Made by a program: the position numbers and the translations under genes
Shown here: positions 1 to 5,006 of the stretch, piece after piece
How the letters are laid out: each line of letters begins with the position of its first letter
How positions within the stretch are numbered: position 1 is the stretch's first letter
NCBI GenBank assembly: GCA_903858915.1
Contig: CAIOKL010000103.1
Coordinates: 1 to 5,006 of the forward strand
From: an uncultured Alphaproteobacteria bacterium
GTDB lineage: Bacteria; Pseudomonadota; Alphaproteobacteria; Rickettsiales; UBA1997
Direction of reading: 5' to 3'
Length of the DNA stretch: 5,006 nt
The notes under the pieces: generated by a model
The model's database searches: none
Seen by the model: the letters and a program-made list of their open reading frames with translations, nothing else
Told to the model about the DNA's origin: nothing

Positions 1-513
1 CAAGTCGGCAAACGCTTATCGCAAAAAATTTTTCACAAAGATTTTAAAATCAAAGAAGGTGATTTTCAAAATTTTGTTGATGAAAAAATTCTCAATAAAA
101 TTAAAAAAATCTTTGCCGATGAGTTTTTCGGAATGACCATAAATTCTTTTACCTCGGTCTCTCTCGAGCCTCCGTTGGTTTCATTTTGCATCGACAACAA
201 ATCCACCAATTTAAAATTTTTCAAGAAAAATCGCTATTTTTTATTGAATATTTTAGCGGTTGAGCAACGCGATTTATCAAGCGCATTCGCCACCCCCAAA
301 AACTCTCATAAATGGCATGTCGAGCCTTATTTTTTCAGCAAATTCGGCAATCCAATTTTTTATAATTCATTGGCTTTTATTGAGTGCAGAAAACACAAAG
401 TAATCAAGATGGGTGATCACCACATTATAATTGGCGAAGTGGTTGATTTTAATAGCGTCAAAGACTCAAAACCGCTACTTTATTTCAAAGGAAAATACGC
501 GGATATTCAATAA
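1..513 (+). CDS. Flavin reductase-like FMN-binding split-barrel protein, 5' end outside the window
   Basis: The frame is open from base 1 to a TAA at 511-513, giving 170 visible residues. No ATG, GTG or TTG occurs in frame before the ATG at 133, so the true start lies upstream of the window. From residue 45 the protein matches the flavin reductase domain family: GMTINSFTSVSLEPPL, then SFCIDNKS, the LNILAVEQRDLSSAFA segment and a C-terminal GDHHIIIGEVV followed by PLLYFKGKY. Family members bind FMN or FAD and use NAD(P)H to reduce it in the cytosol, often for a partner monooxygenase; no partner is visible here. Starting at 133 would remove the first strands of the barrel. The preceding 44 residues are Lys-rich and lack the usual FATGV-type motif expected there, so the N-terminus is diverged, fused or damaged. 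The family call is firm; substrate and activity are not known. Confidence 0.8.
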   Translation, partial: QVGKRLSQKIFHKDFKIKEGDFQNFVDEKILNKIKKIFADEFFGMTINSFTSVSLEPPLVSFCIDNKSTNLKFFKKNRYFLLNILAVEQRDLSSAFATPKNSHKWHVEPYFFSKFGNPIFYNSLAFIECRKHKVIKMGDHHIIIGEVVDFNSVKDSKPLLYFKGKYADIQ

Positions 514-536
514 AAATTTTATCGATAATTTGGCAA

Positions 537-2840
537 TTATGCAAAACTTACAAAATCTTTTATAACGGTTTTTATGCCGGTTTTTTCAAAAGAAATTGTG
601 AGTCGATTGCCGTCGGCATTTTCGATTTTCCCATAACCAAATTTTTGATGAAAAACCCGCGCGCCGATTAACGCATCATTACCAAAAACACTAGAGCCTG
701 TTGATGAAGATCCCGTTGATTTAGCAACCAAATTCGCATTATTCTGCACCGGATTTGACGCTGATTTTGAAGCAAAAGAACTTAAATTGTTAACAAATTT
801 TCGAGGCTGAACTTCGCCAAAATTTTTACTCGATTTTGCCGATGAATAATTATTTTTGTAAAAAGTTTTTTGAGAATTTTGCGAAAAATCATCTTGCACA
901 AAATCATCTTCATCATCGCTAATTTTTTGATAAGAGTTGCGTCCAGCGAAACCAACTTCTTCAAAATCAATTTCATTTTCAGGCAGTTCTTTTAAAAATC
1001 TTGATGGCAAAGAATTTTGCATATCGCCAAAAATATATCGCGATTTTGCAAAAGACATTATTAATTTCTTCTTAGCGCGAGTAATCGCCACATACATTAA
1101 ACGGCGCTCTTCTTCTAAGCCATTTTTTTGTTCAACCGATTTACTGCTCGGAAAAATTCCTTCTTCGAGTCCGGGTAAAAAAACCATATCGAACTCCAAA
1201 CCTTTCGCGCCGTGAATCGTCATAATATTGATGGCGTCTTGCAAGTTTTTATCGTCGCGCGCCTCAACCAAAGACACATATTCCAAAAATTCGGTAATGT
1301 TGGAAAAGTCGCCGAGACTTTGCACAAATTCTTCAATATTTTCAACGCGCCCTTGCGATTCAAGGGTATTTTCAATACGCCACATCGATAAATAACCAAC
1401 TTCTTCGAGCAATGATTTTGCCAAATCCATCAATGTTTTTGAGCCGATAAAAGCATGAAATTTTTCAAGAGAATTAATTAAATTCGTTAATGATTCGCGC
1501 GATTTTCCTTTCAAAGAACCATCGGCGACAGAATTTTTTATTGCCTCAAAAAGCGATGTTTTATTTTGTTTTGCTTTGTCTTGGAGGCTTGCCAATCCTG
1601 CTTCGCCAATCCCTCTCTTCGGAACATTGACAATTCTAAGCAACGCCAAATCATCGTCAAAATTTGAACAAATTCTTAAGTAAGCGATGCTGTCGCGAAT
1701 CTCCAAGCGCTCATAAAATTTCATGCCCCCGATTACTCGATAAGGCAAAGCATTTTGCATAAAAGCTTCTTCAAATTGTCGAGTTTGATAACCCGCTCGC
1801 ACCAAAACCGCAACTTGTGAAGCCTTGACTGCGTTGGTTAAAATCGTATTTTTGATATTGATGGCAATTCGCGACGCTTCGGTTCTGTCGTCGTAAAATG
1901 AAAAAACTTTAATTTTTTCACCCTCCCCTAAATTAGTCCACAAAGTTTTGCCGTGTCGCTCTTTGTTGTTGGAAATAACCGAATGCGCGGTTTTTAAAAT
2001 TCGCGAAGTTGAGCGATAATTTTGCTCGAGACGAATAATTTTAGCATCGTTAAAATCTTTTTCGAAGCGCAGAATATTGGCAATATTGGCTCCGCGCCAA
2101 CTATAAATTGATTGGTCGTCATCGCCAACGCAACAAATATTGCAATAAAGTTGCGATAATTTTAAAAGCCATTGATATTGCGCATCGTTGGTATCTTGAT
2201 ATTCATCGACCAAAACATAACGAAATTGATTTTGAAATTGCGCCAAAATTTCGGGAGAATTTTTAAAAATCTCAATATTTAAAGTTAGCAAATCGCCGAA
2301 ATCGGTTGAATTCATTGCTTTCAAGCGCTGTTGATAATTTTGAAAAACTTCGCGCAATTTTGGTAAATTTACATCGTCAAAATTAATCGAAGTTTTGCCC
2401 GAATCTTTTAATCGCGATATTTTTGCCAAATAAACTTTGGTTGGAAACTGCTTTGGATCGATATTTAAATCATTTAAAATTTGCTTTAATAAACGATTTT
2501 GATCATCATCATCGATAATTGTAAAATCACTTCTTAGACCTACAACTTCAGAGTGTCGGCGCAAAATTTTTGCACAAATTGAGTGAAAAGTTCCGACCCA
2601 TAAATAATTTACTTGATCGCCAATCGCTTCGCCGATTCTTTTTTTCATTTCGGCCGCGGCTTTGTTGGTAAAGGTCACCGCCAAAATTTCATTGGGCATC
2701 GCCAAACCACTTTCAAGAATATGAATTATTCGCGAAGTCAAAACTTTAGTTTTGCCCGTTCCCGCTCCAGCCAACACCAACAAGGGTCCTTCGGTAGTTG
2801 AAACTGCTTGATTTTGCGACTCATTAAGACTTTGTAACAT
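537..2840 (-). CDS. uvrD: ATP-dependent DNA helicase UvrD/PcrA (superfamily 1A)
   Basis: This 767-residue protein has the usual length and every core motif of 3'-5' UvrD/PcrA/Rep helicases, which unwind DNA in nucleotide excision and mismatch repair and clear replication forks. Visible motifs are the Q-motif region LNESQNQAV (5-13), Walker A GAGTGKT (25-31), motif Ia VTFTNKAAAEMKKRI (55-69), Ib VGTFHS (82-87), II DEYQDTN (212-218), III GDDDQSIYSWRGA (239-251), IV LEQNYRST (271-278), V MTIHGAKGLEFD (540-551) and VI EEERRLMYVAITRAKK (576-591). A low-complexity Asp-, Ser- and Asn-rich linker (about 620-720) leads to a C-terminal Tudor-like domain (GARVFHQKFGYGKI, 727-740), known in PcrA/UvrD to contact RNA polymerase. 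The ATG at 2838-2840 is the only reasonable start: an in-frame stop lies about 30 bp upstream, and the Q motif follows at once. No clear Shine-Dalgarno is seen. It lies 71 bp downstream of the carbonic anhydrase homologue and ends 23 bp from the convergent flavin reductase gene. Calling it uvrD rather than pcrA is a naming choice. Confidence 0.96.
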   Translation of the reverse strand: MLQSLNESQNQAVSTTEGPLLVLAGAGTGKTKVLTSRIIHILESGLAMPNEILAVTFTNKAAAEMKKRIGEAIGDQVNYLWVGTFHSICAKILRRHSEVVGLRSDFTIIDDDDQNRLLKQILNDLNIDPKQFPTKVYLAKISRLKDSGKTSINFDDVNLPKLREVFQNYQQRLKAMNSTDFGDLLTLNIEIFKNSPEILAQFQNQFRYVLVDEYQDTNDAQYQWLLKLSQLYCNICCVGDDDQSIYSWRGANIANILRFEKDFNDAKIIRLEQNYRSTSRILKTAHSVISNNKERHGKTLWTNLGEGEKIKVFSFYDDRTEASRIAINIKNTILTNAVKASQVAVLVRAGYQTRQFEEAFMQNALPYRVIGGMKFYERLEIRDSIAYLRICSNFDDDLALLRIVNVPKRGIGEAGLASLQDKAKQNKTSLFEAIKNSVADGSLKGKSRESLTNLINSLEKFHAFIGSKTLMDLAKSLLEEVGYLSMWRIENTLESQGRVENIEEFVQSLGDFSNITEFLEYVSLVEARDDKNLQDAINIMTIHGAKGLEFDMVFLPGLEEGIFPSSKSVEQKNGLEEERRLMYVAITRAKKKLIMSFAKSRYIFGDMQNSLPSRFLKELPENEIDFEEVGFAGRNSYQKISDDEDDFVQDDFSQNSQKTFYKNNYSSAKSSKNFGEVQPRKFVNNLSSFASKSASNPVQNNANLVAKSTGSSSTGSSVFGNDALIGARVFHQKFGYGKIENADGNRLTISFEKTGIKTVIKDFVSFA

Positions 2841-2850
2841 TTTATAGCTT

Positions 2851-2870
2851 TTGAATATTTTTGAATATTT
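2851..2870. repeat. Tandem 10-bp duplication upstream of the helicase
   Basis: Two exact adjacent copies of TTGAATATTT lie in the 71-bp gap between the carbonic anhydrase homologue and the helicase, starting 11 bp before the helicase start codon. The gap is almost entirely A and T, so this may be slippage without function. No convincing promoter or Shine-Dalgarno was found in the gap, so the helicase may be read through from upstream or use a weak AT-rich promoter. Confidence 0.6.
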
Positions 2871-2911
2871 TTAAATTAAATTTACTAAAAAATTCGTTAA
2901 AAAAATATTGA

Positions 2912-3631
2912 TTAGAATTTTTCTGGATTGAATTTCTGCACTCCGCGCGCATTCGATTTCACAAAAATTGTCGATTTAATAATGGCATTCATTTGCTCTT
3001 TTGAAATAAAAGTTGGGTTTTTCATAATATACCACTTAACGCCCTCGGTGCATGGCGGAGTAGTGAAAGAACCCTCATAAAAAAAACTCAAACTTGCTTC
3101 GTCGATAATTTTGGATAAATCAAATTTATCTTCTATTTGTTTTGATTTTAGAAAATTAATTAGATTTTTGAAATACAAATTTTCATTATTATTTTCTGGC
3201 AAAATTTCTAAAAAATAACTTACCGCCAACCATTGCTCATCTTCACTTTTATGATAAATTTGCATTTCAATCGAATGCGGTTCTGAGCTTATTAAATGCT
3301 CGCTCGGATGACGAAATTGAATATATTTTAACCAATATTTTTTCTTACCTCTTAATGCAAAACTTTTGCTATAAAAATTAATTTTTTGATAATATTTTTC
3401 GTTAACTTTTTCAATTTCAGAAATTTTATAATCGAACTTTAAATCATTTAAAATAAAATCTTTATTCATCGCTGAATTTATATCAATCGGCGATTGATTA
3501 TAACCAATTTTACAAAACTTATTTTTTTCGGAAATTTCTGCCCAATATTGCGGGGAACCCTTTCCAGAGTATGACCATTCGGTTGAACAAGCGCAAAGAA
3601 AAAATATAAATATCCAGGAAATTATTTTCAT
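2912..3631 (-). CDS. Alpha carbonic anhydrase-family lipoprotein lacking the zinc ligands (probable non-catalytic homologue)
   Basis: This 239-residue protein starts with a short Lys-plus-hydrophobic signal (1-14) ending in the lipobox LCAC, so Cys15 is the likely lipidated residue and the protein an envelope lipoprotein. The alpha carbonic anhydrase fold is clear from WSYSGKGSPQYW (19-30), CKIGYNQSPIDI (40-51), HPSEH (108-112), IEMQIYH (121-127) and GSFTTPPCTEGVKW (187-200). Cys40 and Cys194 match the conserved disulfide pair of bacterial enzymes, and the residues corresponding to Glu106, Glu117 and Thr199 of human CA II are kept (Glu111, Glu122, Thr190). Active members hydrate CO2 with a zinc held by three His, in motifs like QFHFHxPSEH and EMHFVH. 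Here an ungapped alignment gives YIQFRHPSEH and EMQIYH, so the ligands become Gln105, Arg107 and Gln124. Carbonic anhydrase activity is therefore unlikely; a binding role is inferred. The ATG is supported by the signal peptide directly after it. It lies upstream of the helicase on the same strand, without an obvious functional link. Confidence 0.88.
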   Translation of the reverse strand: MKIISWIFIFFLCACSTEWSYSGKGSPQYWAEISEKNKFCKIGYNQSPIDINSAMNKDFILNDLKFDYKISEIEKVNEKYYQKINFYSKSFALRGKKKYWLKYIQFRHPSEHLISSEPHSIEMQIYHKSEDEQWLAVSYFLEILPENNNENLYFKNLINFLKSKQIEDKFDLSKIIDEASLSFFYEGSFTTPPCTEGVKWYIMKNPTFISKEQMNAIIKSTIFVKSNARGVQKFNPEKF

Positions 3632-3740
3632 ATTTATTGCCGTTTTAATTTTAAAATTGACCTTTTTAATAAAATAATTTTGTTAAAAAATTAAGTTTAA
3701 TTTAACATTTTTAATTGAAAATAGTACTAATATTAATCTT

Positions 3741-3840
3741 TGCATTTAAAGCAAATTATAACAAATTTTTTTTAAATTGTGTAAAATACTACTTTGATTT
3801 TTTAACCATCAAAATGAAGTTATAATTTGCTTAATTTGCA
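3741..3840. repeat. 22-bp imperfect inverted repeat in the divergent intergenic region
   Basis: The arms at 3741-3762 and 3819-3840 are inverted copies matching at 19 of 22 positions, with a perfect 14-bp inner core (AAGCAAATTATAAC at 3749-3762 and its complement at 3819-3832). They enclose a 56-bp AT-rich spacer that holds a smaller inverted repeat, TTTGAT (3793-3798) and ATCAAA (3808-3813). The unit is exactly 100 bp and non-coding, between the divergent carbonic anhydrase homologue and the orphan gene. It could be a paired operator, a long hairpin, or a small non-autonomous element with terminal inverted repeats. ATTAAT occurs next to both ends (3732-3737 and 3840-3845), but this is weak in such AT-rich DNA. 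Confidence 0.75.
3755..3785 (-). promoter_or_regulatory. Candidate promoter for the carbonic anhydrase homologue
   Basis: On the minus strand, a consensus TATAAT (complement of 3755-3760) lies inside the left arm of the inverted repeat and points towards the lipoprotein gene. A TTTACA (complement of 3780-3785, five of six matches to TTGACA) lies upstream at a rather long 19-bp spacing. Transcription would start near 3748 and leave a leader of about 115 bases. In DNA this AT-rich, TATAAT matches occur by chance; placement inside a conserved dyad is the main reason to list it. Confidence 0.35.
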
Positions 3841-3851
3841 TTAATTATACT
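3821..3851 (+). promoter_or_regulatory. Candidate -10 elements for the orphan gene
   Basis: TATAAT at 3821-3826 lies in the right arm of the inverted repeat and points towards the orphan gene, mirroring the one in the left arm. A second good -10, TATACT, lies at 3846-3851. Neither has a convincing -35 at 16-18 bp; the nearest match to the first is TTGATT at 3794-3799, which is too far (21 bp). Either would produce a transcript that includes the ATG at 3944. Confidence 0.3.
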
Positions 3852-3860
3852 CAATATTTG

Positions 3861-3880
3861 TTGATAATTATTGATAATTA
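3861..3880. repeat. Tandem 10-bp duplication ahead of the orphan gene
   Basis: Two exact adjacent copies of TTGATAATTA lie just before the orphan reading frame. The unit is the same length as the tandem duplication before the helicase but the sequence differs. It may be simple slippage. Its TTGATA could also act as a -35 element, though no matching -10 follows at proper spacing. Confidence 0.6.
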
Positions 3881-3943
3881 CTTTTGTCTTATTTAGCTTC
3901 ATATCAAATTAGTTTTAATATTATTTGCTTCAACCCTCAAGAT

Positions 3944-4735
3944 ATGCAAAATCTATCTCCGTCGCCATTATCAACTTCCCCCGAACCTGAGGAATTGAAT
4001 ATAACGCAAATATTATATTCTTATGTTTATAACATGGGATTGTCAGATAATGCAGAAAATGTCCTCGGCAAATTAGATCTTTTTATCAGCAATGCTTCTT
4101 CTCAAATTTCGCAATCAAATAAATCAAAACTCTTAAAAGACTCTCTTGAAAAAATTAAAGCTAATTATTCATCTTGGCAAGAAAAAGAAAATGTGGATAA
4201 CTCAGCTCAATCAGGCACCCTAGAATCAACTAAGCAAGAGATTAAAGATACTTTAAAATGCTATCAAAAATATTTTTTAATTAAGTTTTCTAGCGATGGC
4301 ACTCTTGATAAATGCGATCCGGATATCAAAGATATATTCCTTAATTTTGATGATGATAGCGACTTCTTAAATAGCATTAATGTCGCTAATAATAAAACCG
4401 CCCTTGAGACTCTTGCAAAATTCCTCAACAACTATTTGACGGGATTGACAATAGAGGCTGAATCAAAAATAAATGATGAAAATCAAGACAAAGAAGATGC
4501 TATCAATAAAATTAAAACTATTTTATTGACCTTCCCCGGTGGCACTTCATTACTGCAATCAAGAATTTCTTTTGCCTGCATCGATGGAACTTCGGAGAGA
4601 GTTCAAGAAGGAACTTTTGCATTAAATGATTCTTCGGATGAATTCAAATCCGCAAGAGAAAATATCGACACCGCCACTGTAAAATTTATTCCAAAAATTC
4701 AAGATGGCAATCAGATTCATACTAGAAATTGCTGA
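3944..4735 (+). CDS. Unrecognised acidic, mostly helical protein; probably the frameshifted 5' part of a longer gene
   Basis: I do not recognise this gene. From the ATG at 3944 it encodes 263 residues. The frame could start at a TTG at 3884 (283 residues), but neither start has a Shine-Dalgarno, and the ATG is preferred as the standard codon. After a Pro- and Ser-rich start (SPSPLSTSPEPEELN) the protein is charged and probably alpha-helical, rich in Lys, Asp, Glu and Asn. It has no signal peptide or membrane segment, so it is probably cytosolic. A distinctive stretch near the end reads FPGGTSLLQSRISFACIDGT followed by SERVQ (roughly residues 197-221 from the ATG). The final residues, IHTRNC, look out of frame: 4704-4856 in another frame continues with an ankyrin-like sequence. 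Ankyrin proteins of host-associated bacteria are often secreted effectors; for this one that is only a guess. Upstream lies the divergent region with the inverted repeat. Confidence 0.6.
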   Translation: MQNLSPSPLSTSPEPEELNITQILYSYVYNMGLSDNAENVLGKLDLFISNASSQISQSNKSKLLKDSLEKIKANYSSWQEKENVDNSAQSGTLESTKQEIKDTLKCYQKYFLIKFSSDGTLDKCDPDIKDIFLNFDDDSDFLNSINVANNKTALETLAKFLNNYLTGLTIEAESKINDENQDKEDAINKIKTILLTFPGGTSLLQSRISFACIDGTSERVQEGTFALNDSSDEFKSARENIDTATVKFIPKIQDGNQIHTRNC

Positions 4736-4856
4736 CACTTCTCCATATATTAACATAAAAAATGGTCTTGGAGAAAATTTTCTTCATATTTTATGTCAAT
4801 TTGACGAAGAAGCTTTTAAAAAAGCTCTTGAAAAAAGGCCAGAATTAATCAATTAA
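4704..4856 (+). pseudogene. Ankyrin-repeat-like C-terminal fragment in a shifted frame
   Basis: This frame, different from that of the gene before it, runs from an ATG at 4704 to a TAA at 4854-4856 (50 residues) and overlaps the upstream gene by 32 bases. It includes ILEIADTSPYINIKNG and then GENFLHILCQFDEEAFKK, ALEKRPELIN, which fits the ankyrin pattern GxTxLHxAxxxxxxExVKxLLExxxxxN. The ATG has no ribosome binding site, and the same frame is closed by a stop at 4680-4682, so it is more likely the displaced end of the upstream gene than a separate gene. The shift must fall between 4683 and 4735; the A5 run at 4693-4697 is one candidate. Only one repeat remains before the stop, so an original ankyrin array, if there was one, has been lost. 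A sequencing error or programmed frameshift would also explain the pattern. Confidence 0.6.
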
Positions 4857-4874
4857 GATCTTTCTCTATTAAGC

Positions 4875-4896
4875 TAAATTTGCGTATGCAAATTTA
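4875..4896. repeat. Small perfect palindrome (9-bp arms, 4-base loop)
   Basis: TAAATTTGC (4875-4883) and GCAAATTTA (4888-4896) are perfect inverted copies around GTAT, 18 bp after the ankyrin-like fragment. The stem has few G-C pairs and no T-run follows, so it is a weak terminator at best. It could be a protein-binding dyad; its AATTTGC motif also occurs in the inverted repeat upstream of the orphan gene. Confidence 0.6.
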
Positions 4897-4952
4897 AATT
4901 GTCACATCATTTATTAGTCTCTCATAAATAATGCTTTCAATCTTAAATCTAG

Positions 4953-5001
4953 GTTATTCGCGTTAAAAAAATAGCCTAAACGGCTATTTTTAGCGAATAA
5001 C
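4953..5001. repeat. Large nested hairpin at the right edge
   Basis: The outer arms GTTATTCGC (4953-4961) and GCGAATAAC (4993-5001) are perfect complements, as are the inner arms AAAAATAGCC (4967-4976) and GGCTATTTTT (4982-4991) around the loop TAAAC. Between the two stems lie five bases on the left and one on the right, so the structure is 19 paired bases with an asymmetric bulge. It is much more ordered than a simple terminator needs and may be a dispersed palindromic element. The window ends 5 bases later, so what follows cannot be seen. Confidence 0.8.
4967..4991. terminator. Probable bidirectional intrinsic terminator
   Basis: The inner part of the nested hairpin has the form of a two-way Rho-independent terminator: an A-run, a GC-containing stem (TAGCC with GGCTA), a 5-base loop, then a T-run. 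It lies 110 bp past the last stop of the orphan region and could end that transcript, or one from a gene on the minus strand beyond the window. The T-run is only five bases and is itself paired in the stem, so strength is uncertain. Confidence 0.5.
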
Positions 5002-5006
5002 GGGAC

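Noticed and set aside
561..586. Possible plus-strand terminator (AACGG, then CCGGTT and a T-run) for the flavin reductase gene
   Set aside because: The stem is only about five pairs with a bulge, and the bases encode the conserved helicase C-terminus; too weak to call.
782..976. 64-codon minus-strand open frame
   Set aside because: It is another frame of the helicase linker region, Lys/Ile/Leu-rich from AT-rich DNA, with no recognisable motif.
937..1215. 92-codon plus-strand open frame
   Set aside because: It lies wholly inside the helicase gene on the opposite strand, over the conserved motif V/VI region; its sequence has no family character.
2613..2801. 62-codon plus-strand open frame
   Set aside because: It is antisense to helicase motifs I to Ib and has no features of a real protein.
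3884..3943. TTG start adding 20 residues to the orphan protein
   Set aside because: No ribosome binding site precedes it and TTG is a rare start; it cannot be excluded, but the ATG at 3944 is the better choice.
3632..3943. Small RNA, tRNA or riboswitch in the divergent gap
   Set aside because: No tRNA-like cloverleaf or known riboswitch core was seen; the stem arms are almost all A-T pairs and fit regulatory or repeat DNA better.
4908..4933. Imperfect inverted repeat CATTTATTA / TAAATAATG
   Set aside because: Only seven of nine positions pair and it is nearly all A-T; expected by chance in this composition.
4953..5001. Integron attC site
   Set aside because: The structure is hairpin-like, but the ends run GTT to AAC, the reverse of the RYYYAAC to GTTRRRY arrangement, and no integrase or cassette array is present.

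Overview
The window is AT-rich (about a third G+C by eye), with short intergenic gaps and an ordinary bacterial code: TGG for Trp, and TAA or TGA stops. The UvrD-type helicase resembles alphaproteobacterial proteins, and the base composition together with an ankyrin-like fragment would suit a host-associated alphaproteobacterium such as a Rickettsiales or Holosporales relative. That placement is inference; no rRNA or other taxonomic marker is present.

Layout: (1) 1-513, plus strand: the body of a flavin-reductase-like FMN-binding split-barrel protein, cut off by the window's left edge, with an N-terminus unlike its family. (2) 537-2840, minus strand: a complete UvrD/PcrA superfamily 1A DNA helicase, convergent with (1). 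(3) 2912-3631, minus strand: a probable lipoprotein of the alpha carbonic anhydrase family, 71 bp upstream of the helicase and on the same strand. Its three zinc-binding histidines all appear to be replaced (Gln, Arg, Gln). (4) 3632-3943: a noncoding divergent region holding a 22-bp imperfect inverted repeat, each arm with an outward-facing TATAAT. (5) 3944-4735, plus strand: an unrecognised, acidic, probably cytosolic protein. A reading frame that continues like an ankyrin repeat (to 4856) lies in another frame just past its stop, so the gene looks frameshifted and truncated. (6) 4857-5006: noncoding, with a small palindrome and a large nested hairpin that probably includes a terminator.

The window divides into a housekeeping part (flavin reductase, DNA repair helicase) and a part that looks accessory (catalytically dead carbonic anhydrase homologue, decaying ankyrin-type gene, repeats). 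No functional pathway links the genes. The most interesting points are the loss of all zinc ligands in an otherwise well-preserved carbonic anhydrase fold, the frameshifted orphan gene, and the structured repeats on both sides of it.
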